This document shows, one piece after another, positions 15,934 to 24,192 of a stretch of DNA of 64,000 bases; the stretch's first letter is position 1; the number at the start of each line of letters is the position of its first letter. This DNA comes from an uncultured Muribaculum sp. (GTDB taxonomy: Bacteria > Bacteroidota > Bacteroidia > Bacteroidales > Muribaculaceae), in assembly GCA_910587665.1 (NCBI GenBank), contig CAJUMZ010000005.1, positions 62,001 through 126,000 of the forward strand, read 5' to 3'. The notes beneath the pieces were generated by a model. That model did no database searches and had not been told where the DNA came from. It saw only the letters and a program-made list of their open reading frames with translations. A program made the translations under genes and the position numbers.

Positions 15934-17603
15934 TATTTTGCCCGTTGGTACAGGTAGCGCTTTATCGAGCGTTTCGGTGTCTTTTCAAATTCCTGATAGT
16001 GGATTTTTACTTTGGAAATCTGGGAATAAGCCGGAAGCTCCTTGTTAAGCGCTTTTATGTTTTCATTCATGATATTTTCCATGTCACCCATCGGAATGCC
16101 GTCTTTGGTCGCTTGATCCATGTCGGGATATACAAGCGCGATCAGCTTGCCGTCGCCATCTATGACAATTGATTCGGCTACATAAGGCATATTGTTGAGC
16201 TTCTGCTCGATTTCTTCCGGATAGATATTTTGTCCGGAGGGACCAAGTATCATGTTCTTGTTTCTTCCGCGTATATAGATAAAGCCGTCTTTATCCATCG
16301 TACACAGGTCGCCGGTATTCATCCACCCGTCTTTTTTCATCACGGCATCGGTCGCCTCTTTATTTTTGAAGTAACCTTTCATCACGTTGTCGCCTTTCAC
16401 CCATAGTTCGCCGGGAGTGTTTTCAGGATCGGGCGAGTCGATGCGGCATTCCATGCGATCGACAAGCTTGCCACATGAGCCGGCGCGCTGTATGTCCCAG
16501 GGGGCATATGCCACGAGCGGCCCGCACTCGGTCATGCCATAGCCTACCGTGTAGGGGAAGCCTATGCGGCGAAGGAATGTCTCGACATCCTTGTTGAGCC
16601 CGGCCCCGCCTATTATTACTTCCATGACATTTCCTCCAAAAGCATCGGTAAGACCTTTCTTTATCTTTTCAAGCAGTTTGTCGTCAAGGAACGGCACGTG
16701 AAGCAATACCTTCATCAGTGGCTTGTCAAGCAGCGGGAACACTTTTGTCTTGACTATTTTCTCAATAATCAGCGGCACGGTGACTATCAATTTGGGCTTT
16801 ACCGTGGCAAATGCGTCGAGAATCACCTTGGGCGAGGGTACACGGGTGAGGAAATATATATGGCATCCCTTTACGAACGGATGTATAAACTCGACGATGA
16901 GGCCATACATGTGGGCGAGTGGAAGCATGCACACTATTCCGTCGCCCGGTTTTAGAAAAGTAAGCCCGTCTATGCAGAAGCGTATATTGCTCCAAAGATT
17001 GTTGTAAGTCAACATCACCCCTTTTGAAAATCCCGTGGATCCGGAGGTGTAGTTGATTACGGCAATATCGTTTTCGTTTTCCTTATGATATTTTACATCT
17101 TCGGGCGTGAATCGCTCCGGATATTTCTTACCAAACAGCTCGTTGAGTCGCTCGCGCGCACCTCTGAGCTTGTCGTTGCGTGACATGAGAAGAGAGAAGT
17201 CACTGAGATTTATGACTCCCTCAAGCTTCGTCATGGATGCGGGGTCGAGATTTTCCCAAGTAGACTCATCGGTGAAAAACAGTCTGGCGTCGCAGTGAGA
17301 GACAAGATGATGGATGTTGTCGGGCTTGAACTCGTGGAGTATCGGAACGGCAACGGCGCCATATGTGATCGTAGCTATGAATGCTACAGCCCATTGTGAC
17401 GAGTTTTTGCCACACAAGGCTATTTTGTCACCATGCTTCACGCCGGCATGCTCGTATAGGAGGTGTAGTTTTGTCACTTTACGGGCTATGTCGCGGTATT
17501 GGTACGACACGCCGTTGAAGTCGGTAAGCGCAAGATTTTCCCAGTTGTCCCTTATGGAATCACTGATGTATTGAATCAGACTTTTGTGCATGGATGTATT
17601 CAA
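15933..17603 (-). CDS. AMP-dependent acyl-CoA/acyl-ACP synthetase
   Basis: This 556-residue adenylate-forming enzyme activates a fatty acid with ATP. Motif A3 is YTSGSTGFSKGVMLTYNN (about 186-203), A5 is VGYGMTECGPLVAYAPW, A8 is GDLCTMDKDGFIYIRGRNK and A10 ends in EKTPKRSIKRYLY. In A5 the usual GYGLTE appears as GYGMTE, which is a known variant. There is no signal peptide. A TATATTTG box at 17617-17624 on the minus strand lies 14 bp upstream, so the leader is very short. Whether the acceptor is CoA or ACP cannot be told from sequence; use for scavenging exogenous fatty acids is a fair inference. Confidence 0.9.
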   Translation of the reverse strand: MNTSMHKSLIQYISDSIRDNWENLALTDFNGVSYQYRDIARKVTKLHLLYEHAGVKHGDKIALCGKNSSQWAVAFIATITYGAVAVPILHEFKPDNIHHLVSHCDARLFFTDESTWENLDPASMTKLEGVINLSDFSLLMSRNDKLRGARERLNELFGKKYPERFTPEDVKYHKENENDIAVINYTSGSTGFSKGVMLTYNNLWSNIRFCIDGLTFLKPGDGIVCMLPLAHMYGLIVEFIHPFVKGCHIYFLTRVPSPKVILDAFATVKPKLIVTVPLIIEKIVKTKVFPLLDKPLMKVLLHVPFLDDKLLEKIKKGLTDAFGGNVMEVIIGGAGLNKDVETFLRRIGFPYTVGYGMTECGPLVAYAPWDIQRAGSCGKLVDRMECRIDSPDPENTPGELWVKGDNVMKGYFKNKEATDAVMKKDGWMNTGDLCTMDKDGFIYIRGRNKNMILGPSGQNIYPEEIEQKLNNMPYVAESIVIDGDGKLIALVYPDMDQATKDGIPMGDMENIMNENIKALNKELPAYSQISKVKIHYQEFEKTPKRSIKRYLYQRAK

Positions 17604-17616
17604 ATGTTTAGAATGA

Positions 17617-17624
17617 CAAATATA
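17617..17624 (-). promoter_or_regulatory. Promoter -7 box of the acyl ligase-glucosaminidase operon
   Basis: CAAATATA on the plus strand is TATATTTG on the minus strand, 14 bp upstream of the ATG at 17603, leaving a leader of under ten nucleotides. Confidence 0.6.
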
Positions 17625-17736
17625 ATACTTTTAAGAATTTAAACGCACTATTTATAATAAAAGTTTTTTCGCAAATATTCTCAATATTCTGTATCTCGGT
17701 CTCGATATCATTATTTGGTTTATGACACAATCAGTT

Positions 17737-18786
17737 TTAGAGTCCACATTCTTTCTTCTGCAGTCGATAAATCTCTTTTTGAGTTTCTATTTCTTGTCTC
17801 AGTTCTTCTTCAGACGGTAGATAGGTTATGTATTTTGACGCAAATAATTGTTTATTGCCATTTAGAATGGAATACTTGGCTATGTCTTGACTTGTCTCGG
17901 CACATAGTAATATTCCTATTGTTGGATTGTCTCCGTCAGTACGCTTTAGATCATCGTACATTCGTACATACATATCCATTTGTCCTATGTCCTGATGGGT
18001 TATTTTTGTAGTTTTGATGTCAATCAATACGAAGCATTTCATCAGATAATTATAGAATACAAGGTCTATGAAATAGTCGCCGGCATCAGTGACAATATGT
18101 TGCTGACGTTCAACAAAGGCATAGCCCTTTCCTAATTCCATCAAGAATTGTTTAAGATGTGATATTAATGCACTTTCGAGATCACTTTCGGTGTAGTCGC
18201 AATATTTAGGTATTCCAAGAAACTCAGTAACCATCGGTGATTTAATATAATGCTCCGGATCTATTGGCTGATAGATTTTTGAAGAAGTAAGTTGCTCCAT
18301 CTCTTTTTTGACCTCGTCTTTTTGTGGAGAAGATAATAGACGATGGTAATATTGGGATCCCACATTGCGCTCAAGTGTCTTTACTGACCACATTTGTTCT
18401 GCAGCTTCATTTAGGTACCACAGTCTCGCAGGTTCATTTTTCTCACCAAGAATAGCTTGAATATGAGACCAGGTGAGATTTTGCAGACGGGTCTGCAAAA
18501 TCTCCCAATCAGGGAAATATACATATAATTGCCTGTAATAGGCTAAAGCCCGGGGACTGTAACCTTTCCCTAACTTTAATGAAAGTTTGGATGAAAGGAT
18601 TTTAAGGAGGTTAGCACCATATTCAGCACGAATTTCTCCATTCTGTTCCTCTTCGACAATACGTTTTCCTATCGCCCAACGTTCATTGATAATGGTGTCA
18701 TTGAGTAGTCCTGCTGCTTTTGCTTGGAAACGACATTTGATTTCCTGTATGTCATTGATAAGTTTATCGATTCGTGATAATTCCAT
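17737..18786 (-). CDS. DUF1016/YhcG-type PD-(D/E)XK nuclease
   Basis: This is a 349-residue protein when started at 18786 (MELSRIDKLIND). The open frame extends 36 codons into low-complexity proline/serine sequence that belongs to the tilS 3' end, so the longer start is rejected. The N-terminal DUF1016 helical domain has YGANLLKILSSKLSLKLGKGYSP-type text near 75-95, and a WSHIQAILG motif. The C-terminal nuclease core has FIDLVFYNYLMKCFVLIDIKT with the acidic residues and lysine of the PD-(D/E)XK fold. It begins 29 bp after tilS on the same strand. Base use is clearly more AT-rich than both neighbours, suggesting recent acquisition. YhcG relatives are linked with restriction and defence islands; no partner is present here. 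Confidence 0.87.
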   Translation of the reverse strand: MELSRIDKLINDIQEIKCRFQAKAAGLLNDTIINERWAIGKRIVEEEQNGEIRAEYGANLLKILSSKLSLKLGKGYSPRALAYYRQLYVYFPDWEILQTRLQNLTWSHIQAILGEKNEPARLWYLNEAAEQMWSVKTLERNVGSQYYHRLLSSPQKDEVKKEMEQLTSSKIYQPIDPEHYIKSPMVTEFLGIPKYCDYTESDLESALISHLKQFLMELGKGYAFVERQQHIVTDAGDYFIDLVFYNYLMKCFVLIDIKTTKITHQDIGQMDMYVRMYDDLKRTDGDNPTIGILLCAETSQDIAKYSILNGNKQLFASKYITYLPSEEELRQEIETQKEIYRLQKKECGL

Positions 18787-18814
18787 ATAAGAGGTTTTGC
18801 GTATGATGTATTGG

Positions 18815-20149
18815 TTAGGGGCGGAGGCGGAGGGCGATGATGGCGGTGGATTCGGGGGTGACGGCGAAGTGGCTTGAGGCGCGCATGCCGACAATCCAGA
18901 GGATGACGCCGTTGCGGGTCAGGAGCCATGTGGCGTCTTTGCTGTCATCATTCAGCTTTGCGTCGGAAAATATGTCGTTTATCAACCGTGACCCTTTCAT
19001 GCCGAAGGGATTGATGCGGTCGCCGTCGCGGCGGTGGCGGAGCATGAACTCAGGATTGCCTTCAAGAGCCGACGGGTCAAGATAAAGCGTATTCCCGGTG
19101 CGGTCGGGCTTGAATTGATCTCGGCCTATGTGCTCAATTTCGAGCCATTCCGGAAGTGTCGCAGGAGCCGACAGGTCTATTTTTATCTCAATGTCGCTAT
19201 CAATGGTCTTGATTTCACGTATATACAATTTCCCTCGGCTCAGAGTGGCGGCGTGGGATAGTGAGAAAAAGCGTTTTCCTGACCGCGTTGATGATCTCTG
19301 TGCCGAGATTATGTCGCTTACATGGGTGGCATTGAATCCGTATCGTTTCAGGATTTCATACAGCAGTGTGGGGGCTTCTTCCGCTTCGGTGATTATCCTG
19401 TCGATATCAATAACGGATTCATTGATATATTGCGACGACACTTTTTCTACAAGCGATTCAAGGAGCGATGCTGTATCGCACATATTATGCAGGGTAGTGG
19501 ACAGTCCCTTGTCGGCATCCGGGAATTCGTCGCGTAGTGCCGGGAGTATTATGTTTCGTAGCTTGTTGCGCTTGACGTCGCTGATTAGGTTGGTGCTGTC
19601 GGTCATGAACCCTATCTGTCTTTCTTCCAGAAAACGCTCTATCTCCTTTCTCCGGCAGTCAAGCATGGGTCGAAGGAATATCCCGTTGCGATATTTCATA
19701 CCCGTGAGTCCTGTTATGCCTGTGCCTCGGAGCAGGTTGAGAAGCATGGTCTCGATGTTGTCGTCATGATGATGGGCAACGGCTACACTGATGCCTCCAT
19801 ATTCTTCCGACAAGGTGCGAAACCAGTCATATCTCAGGTCACGGCATGCCATTTCCGTGGATACTCCATGAGCCTTTTTGTAAGAATCGACGTCAAAATG
19901 TATTTCTCGGTAGCAAGAGGCATATTCTGCGGCAACCGACTCTGCATATCTGCGGTCGCGCTCCGACTCTTCGCCGCGTAGGTGGAAGTCGCAATGCGCT
20001 GCGATGCAGTCATATCCGAGGTCGTGGAGCGCAACGAGGAGTGCTACCGAGTCAGCGCCTCCGCTCAAGGCAACAATAACCCTTGACGAGGGCGTAAGCA
20101 GGTTGTGATGGCTTATACAGTCGTTTACTTTGCCGATAAAATCATTCAT
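18815..20149 (-). CDS. tilS: tRNA(Ile)-lysidine synthase
   Basis: This 444-residue enzyme modifies cytidine 34 of the AUA-reading tRNA-Ile with lysine. The ATP-binding P-loop VALSGGADSVALLVAL is at about 23-38, and the HHDDNIETMLLNLLRGTG motif near 120. A C-terminal TilS domain includes RDGDRINPFGMKGSRLINDI. The start at 20149 (MNDFIGKVND) is chosen because the frame upstream runs through the pheS promoter region and is not conserved. A TACATTTG box at 20155-20162 sits only six bases from this ATG, so the mRNA is probably leaderless or nearly so. Confidence 0.94.
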   Translation of the reverse strand: MNDFIGKVNDCISHHNLLTPSSRVIVALSGGADSVALLVALHDLGYDCIAAHCDFHLRGEESERDRRYAESVAAEYASCYREIHFDVDSYKKAHGVSTEMACRDLRYDWFRTLSEEYGGISVAVAHHHDDNIETMLLNLLRGTGITGLTGMKYRNGIFLRPMLDCRRKEIERFLEERQIGFMTDSTNLISDVKRNKLRNIILPALRDEFPDADKGLSTTLHNMCDTASLLESLVEKVSSQYINESVIDIDRIITEAEEAPTLLYEILKRYGFNATHVSDIISAQRSSTRSGKRFFSLSHAATLSRGKLYIREIKTIDSDIEIKIDLSAPATLPEWLEIEHIGRDQFKPDRTGNTLYLDPSALEGNPEFMLRHRRDGDRINPFGMKGSRLINDIFSDAKLNDDSKDATWLLTRNGVILWIVGMRASSHFAVTPESTAIIALRLRP

Positions 20150-20154
20150 ACGGG

Positions 20155-20162
20155 CAAATGTA
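20155..20162 (-). promoter_or_regulatory. Promoter -7 box of tilS
   Basis: CAAATGTA (TACATTTG on the minus strand) ends five bases before the tilS start codon. It is divergent from the pheS box at 20186. Confidence 0.6.
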
Positions 20163-20185
20163 GTGAAAAGTTCGCGGAAATTTTG

Positions 20186-20193
20186 TAATTTTG
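20186..20193 (+). promoter_or_regulatory. Promoter -7 box of the pheS operon
   Basis: TAATTTTG followed by CC lies 26 bp before the pheS ATG. Confidence 0.65.
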
Positions 20194-20219
20194 CCGATAT
20201 AAAGAAACAGAACAGTGCT

Positions 20220-21239
20220 ATGTTAGAAAAAATAAATGCGCTCAAAGTTGAAATAGATCAGCTCTCTGCATCGAGCGCCGCCGATGTGGAGGCGTTGCGT
20301 ATCAAATATCTTAGCAAGAAAGGCGCGATATCGGAGCTTATGAACGAGTTCCGCTCACTTTCGCCCGATGAAAAGCGTAGTCTTGGCGCTCCACTTAATG
20401 AACTGAAAAATTATGCCACCGAGCGTATAAATGCTCTTCGCGAATCTCTTGCCGACAATGAGAGCGAAGTCAATGACCTTGACATGAGCCGTACGGCATC
20501 GCCGATAAAACTCGGGACACGTCACCCGCTATCGGTTGTGCGCAATGAAATAGTGTCGATATTCTCACGTCTCGGCTTTTCAATTGCGGAAGGTCCGGAA
20601 ATTGAAGATGACTGGCATGTGTTCTCTTCGTTGAACTTTGCCGCCGATCATCCTGCGCGTGACATGCAGGATACATTCTTCATCCAGCGAAATCCCGATG
20701 TACTGCTACGTACCCATACATCGTCGGTGCAGTCGCGCGTCATGGAGAATACGCAACCCCCGATACGTATCATATGCCCGGGACGTGTTTATCGCAACGA
20801 GGCGATTTCGGCTCGTGCCCATTGCTTCTTCCATCAGGTAGAAGCCTTGTATGTTGATGAGAATGTATCGTTTGCCGACCTTAAGCAGACTCTCTTGTAT
20901 TTTGCTCAGGAGATGTTCGGTCCAGAGACAAAAATACGTCTTCGTCCGAGTTACTTCCCGTTCACCGAGCCTTCCGCCGAGATGGATATTTCATGTAATC
21001 TCTGTGGAGGAAAGGGTTGTTCGTTCTGTAAGCATACGGGATGGGTTGAAATACTCGGTTGCGGCATGGTTGATCCGAATGTGCTTGAGGCATGTGGCAT
21101 CGATTCAAAGAAATATACCGGATTTGCTCTTGGAATGGGTGTTGAGCGCATAACCAACCTGAAGTATCAGGTGAAGGATCTGCGCATGTTCTCGGAGAAT
21201 GACACCAGATTCCTTGAGGAATTTACCGCCGCTCATTGA
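20220..21239 (+). CDS. pheS: Phenylalanine-tRNA ligase alpha subunit
   Basis: This 339-residue class II synthetase subunit charges tRNA-Phe. The N-terminal coiled coil (1-85) is followed by motif 1 (GTRHPLSVVRNEIVSIF), motif 2 (YRNEAISARAHCFFHQVEALYV) written here as the span near 210-230, and motif 3 (GFALGMGVERITNLKY). The start at 20220 (MLEKINALK) is chosen over the longer frame because the extension overlaps the tilS promoter and includes the -7 box. It heads a tight operon with nth (3-bp gap), a TRIC-type channel gene and gtrA. pheT is not in the window. Confidence 0.97.
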   Translation: MLEKINALKVEIDQLSASSAADVEALRIKYLSKKGAISELMNEFRSLSPDEKRSLGAPLNELKNYATERINALRESLADNESEVNDLDMSRTASPIKLGTRHPLSVVRNEIVSIFSRLGFSIAEGPEIEDDWHVFSSLNFAADHPARDMQDTFFIQRNPDVLLRTHTSSVQSRVMENTQPPIRIICPGRVYRNEAISARAHCFFHQVEALYVDENVSFADLKQTLLYFAQEMFGPETKIRLRPSYFPFTEPSAEMDISCNLCGGKGCSFCKHTGWVEILGCGMVDPNVLEACGIDSKKYTGFALGMGVERITNLKYQVKDLRMFSENDTRFLEEFTAAH

Positions 21240-21242
21240 TAA

Positions 21243-21890
21243 ATGACAGTAAAGGAGCGTTACAGGCTTGCCATAGAGTGGTTTGAGACTGCTATGCCGG
21301 TGGCTGAGACTGAATTGCATTATGCCAATACGTTTCAACTGCTTGTCGCCGTGATATTGTCGGCGCAGTGTACCGACAAGCGTATCAACATGGTGACGCC
21401 GGCGTTGTTTGAGGCATATCCTGACGCACATGCGATGGCTGCTGCGTCGCTTGAGGATATTTACGGCTATATAAAGTCGGTGAGCTATCCCAACAATAAG
21501 GCAAAGTCGCTGCTTGGAATGGCGCGCAAGCTCGTGGAAGAGTTTGACGGGGAAGTTCCTTCCGACATGGATGCCCTGATGAGTCTTCCCGGTGTAGGCA
21601 GGAAGACCGCCAACGTAATGCTGTCGGTTGTGTGGAACAAGGCGGCAATGGCGGTTGATACCCATGTGTTCCGAGTAAGCGAGCGTATAGGCCTCACCAC
21701 CGGGAGCAAGTCGCCGTTGCAGACGGAGAAGACCCTTTGCAGCTACATTCCCGAAGAGCTTATACCGAAAGCTCACCACTGGCTCATATTACACGGGCGT
21801 TATGTGTGCAAAGCGCGTCGCCCCGATTGCCTTAACTGTGGATTGACAGGCGTGTGCCGCTACTACCGTCGTGAGAATAAAGATAAATAG
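21243..21890 (+). CDS. nth: Endonuclease III
   Basis: This 215-residue DNA glycosylase/AP lyase removes oxidised pyrimidines. The helix-hairpin-helix motif LPGVGRKTANVMLSVVW lies at about 118-134, with the catalytic lysine in GRKTAN and catalytic aspartate in AVDTHVFRVSERIGL. The 4Fe-4S site is the canonical C-X6-C-X2-C-X5-C (CKARRPDCLNCGLTGVC). Length and motifs are typical. It follows pheS after three bases. Confidence 0.97.
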   Translation: MTVKERYRLAIEWFETAMPVAETELHYANTFQLLVAVILSAQCTDKRINMVTPALFEAYPDAHAMAAASLEDIYGYIKSVSYPNNKAKSLLGMARKLVEEFDGEVPSDMDALMSLPGVGRKTANVMLSVVWNKAAMAVDTHVFRVSERIGLTTGSKSPLQTEKTLCSYIPEELIPKAHHWLILHGRYVCKARRPDCLNCGLTGVCRYYRRENKDK

Positions 21891-21898
21891 GCTTCGGC

Positions 21899-22531
21899 AT
21901 GGATGTTGAACTTACATTTCTGTTTGTAATCGAGGTCATAGGCACCATCGCTTTTGCCATAAGCGGTATACGCATGGCAGCGGCAAAGCATTTTGACTGG
22001 TTTGGTGCGTATACGGTAGGTCTTGTCACCGCAATCGGAGGTGGAACGCTTCGCGATATATTGCTTAATATTCCTGTGTTCTGGATGCAGACATGGTGGT
22101 ATCTTGCCGTGACAGGCATATCTCTGCTGCTTGTGATCCTTTTTCGCAAGGTACTTGTCAAGACGCAGATACTGTTTGTGTTTGACACTATCGGACTCGG
22201 ATTGTTTGTCGTGATAGGCATCCAGAAGACGCTTGATGTGGATTACCCGATGTGGGTGGCTATAGTGATGGGTGTCGTGACTGGTGCGGTGGGTGGCGTC
22301 ATACGCGACATCCTTGTCAACAACGAGCCGCTTCTGTTTCAGAAAGACATATATGCCACGGCATGTTTTGCCGGTGGATTGATATATTGGATCATGTCTA
22401 TGATCGGGACTTCCCCTATGGCGGAGGGGCTTGCTTGTGCCGCGACCGTAATTATAATACGCCTGCTTGCTGTGCGTTACGGCTGGTCTTTGCCGGTGCT
22501 CGTCGAGGAAGTCAAGAAAAATAAACCGTGA
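21899..22531 (+). CDS. TRIC-type cation channel family protein (UPF0126/YicG)
   Basis: This 210-residue membrane protein has seven hydrophobic segments in two three-helix repeats. The repeat signatures are AISGIRMAAAKHFDWFG with GGGTLRDILL, and VIGIQKTLDVDYPMW with GGVIRDILVN. These GG-x-x-RD motifs define the bacterial TRIC/UPF0126 family of homotrimeric cation-permeable channels. The physiological ion is unknown. It follows nth after 8 bp and precedes gtrA by 13 bp. Confidence 0.92.
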   Translation: MDVELTFLFVIEVIGTIAFAISGIRMAAAKHFDWFGAYTVGLVTAIGGGTLRDILLNIPVFWMQTWWYLAVTGISLLLVILFRKVLVKTQILFVFDTIGLGLFVVIGIQKTLDVDYPMWVAIVMGVVTGAVGGVIRDILVNNEPLLFQKDIYATACFAGGLIYWIMSMIGTSPMAEGLACAATVIIIRLLAVRYGWSLPVLVEEVKKNKP

Positions 22532-22544
22532 ATACTTGAGACTC

Positions 22545-22979
22545 ATGAAAACAGTGCCTTTGAGCCGTAATACGGCGCTTCAGTTTGCAAAATACGCCTG
22601 TGTGGGGGTGCTCAATACGCTTGTCACACTTTGTGTGATTTATGTGTGTAAAGCCTTGCTTGGGGTCAATCCGCTTGTGTCCAATGCCATCGGCTATGTG
22701 TGTGGCGTAATCAACTCTTTCTTGTGGAATAAGAATTGGGTGTTCAAGACATCGGGACACTATTACCGCGAGGCGGTAAAGTTTCTTGCAGGTTTCCTTG
22801 TTTGCTATGGATTGCAGTTCCTCACCGTGTGGCTATTGAGCTATAAGACTCCGTTGAAAGATTTCGAATTGCCGATAGCGGCTTTCACCATGTCGGGTTA
22901 CGGACTGGCAACACTGATCGGCAATGTAGTGTATACGCTTACCAATTACGTATATAATAAAATAGTCACTTTCCGATAA
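22545..22979 (+). CDS. GtrA family membrane protein
   Basis: This 144-residue protein starts at 22545 (MKTVPLSRNTALQFAKYAC), where the frame upstream overlaps the previous gene. Four transmembrane helices at about 18-40, 45-62, 80-100 and 112-135 and the motif VCGVINSFLWNKNWVF are diagnostic of GtrA. Members are thought to assist flipping or handling of polyprenyl-linked sugars. The last 14 bases overlap the 3' end of the convergent symporter gene. No sugar-transfer gene lies beside it. Confidence 0.88.
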   Translation: MKTVPLSRNTALQFAKYACVGVLNTLVTLCVIYVCKALLGVNPLVSNAIGYVCGVINSFLWNKNWVFKTSGHYYREAVKFLAGFLVCYGLQFLTVWLLSYKTPLKDFELPIAAFTMSGYGLATLIGNVVYTLTNYVYNKIVTFR

Positions 22980-24174
22980 GCTCTTCGTCGATTTTTATAT
23001 CGTCATATTTATCCCGTTTACCGAAATACTTGTCGATGACGAGGGCAATAAAGCCGTCGCCGGTAACATTGCAGGCGGTACCAAAGCTGTCCATCGCAAT
23101 GTATAGGGCTATCATGAGAGCCTGGTCTTTTTCAGTGAATCCGAGGATCGATGCAAGCAACCCGAGTGATGCCATGATCGCTCCTCCGGGTACTCCGGGT
23201 GCGGCAATTATCGTGATGCCGAGCATGGCGATAAATCCTGCAAACATTGCGAAATCGTAAGGCATGCCGTGCATGATCATAAGCGCAAGCGCACACGCCA
23301 CTATCTTCAGTGTGCTACCCGACATGTGTATGGTGGCACATAGCGGGATCACGAATCCGGCGATATCCTCGCTGACTCCCATCTTTATAGCCTGACGCAG
23401 CGTGACCGGTATGGTCGCGGCCGACGACTGTGTGCCAAGAGCCGTGAAATAGGCGGGAAGCATCGTGTAAAGAAGCTTGAAAGGATTACGCTTTACAAAA
23501 AGTGCGGCTATACAATATTGAATTATAAGCAACACCGCTGCGAGCGCGAATATGACAGCTATTATCTTGATGAACGCGGCAACTATTCCGCCTACCTCTC
23601 CCGCCATGGTCATGTTGAGGAATATGCCGAAGATATAGACAGGGAGCAAGGGGATTATCGTAACCCTGATTGTCATCGCAACTATGTCGCGGAATTCTGC
23701 CGCGGCATTGCGTAGTACAGTGCCGCGGCTGTAGGCTATTCCTATGCCGAGCATGAAGGCAAGCACAAGAGCTGTCATCACTCCAAACATCGGAGGAATC
23801 TCGATTGCGAAGTAGGGCGACAGGTCATGCCCGCTTTCAATTGCGGTATTGAGTGAGCGAGGGGTTATAAGCTCCGGAAATGTCAGCACTCCGGTGAAAT
23901 ATGATATTATGCCGGAGCAGAAAGTGGCTACATAGGCTATAAGCGCGGTCACTACAAGCACTTTTCCCGCCTTGTTGCCGATATCGGCGATTGCCGGCGT
24001 GACAAAGCCCACGATGATGAGCGGTACGAGAAATTGCAGGAATTGGCTGAATATTATGTTGAAGGTGGCAAATATGCGTGCCGCCCATACAGGCATGACA
24101 TATCCTGTCGCAATACCCAATGCGATTGCTATTACGATCTGGAGCAGCAGCCCTATCCTAAGCTTTTTCTTCAT
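22966..24174 (-). CDS. Dicarboxylate/amino acid:cation symporter (DAACS family)
   Basis: This 402-residue carrier has about eight membrane helices plus two re-entrant loops. The family motifs are QSSAATIPVTLRQAIKMG (HP1 region, related to the serine-rich motif), CATIHMSGSTLKIVACAL, and the HP2/TM8 block PGVPGGAIMASLGLLASILG with MDSFGTACNVTGDGFIALV. The substrate is likely an acidic amino acid, serine/threonine or a C4 acid, moved with sodium or protons. It begins 18 bp after nfnB on the same strand, so it is the third gene of the nfnAB unit. The convergent gtrA overlaps its end. Confidence 0.9.
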   Translation of the reverse strand: MKKKLRIGLLLQIVIAIALGIATGYVMPVWAARIFATFNIIFSQFLQFLVPLIIVGFVTPAIADIGNKAGKVLVVTALIAYVATFCSGIISYFTGVLTFPELITPRSLNTAIESGHDLSPYFAIEIPPMFGVMTALVLAFMLGIGIAYSRGTVLRNAAAEFRDIVAMTIRVTIIPLLPVYIFGIFLNMTMAGEVGGIVAAFIKIIAVIFALAAVLLIIQYCIAALFVKRNPFKLLYTMLPAYFTALGTQSSAATIPVTLRQAIKMGVSEDIAGFVIPLCATIHMSGSTLKIVACALALMIMHGMPYDFAMFAGFIAMLGITIIAAPGVPGGAIMASLGLLASILGFTEKDQALMIALYIAMDSFGTACNVTGDGFIALVIDKYFGKRDKYDDIKIDEELIGK

Positions 24175-24192
24175 CTTGAGGCGTTATGGCGG

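Noticed and set aside
18787..18894. Longer start of the DUF1016 gene
   Set aside because: The extra 36 residues are proline/serine-rich and overlap the tilS 3' end; the conserved family start is at 18786.
20130..20219. Longer pheS start overlapping tilS
   Set aside because: It would place the -7 promoter box inside the coding sequence; family alignment favours MLEKINALK at 20220.
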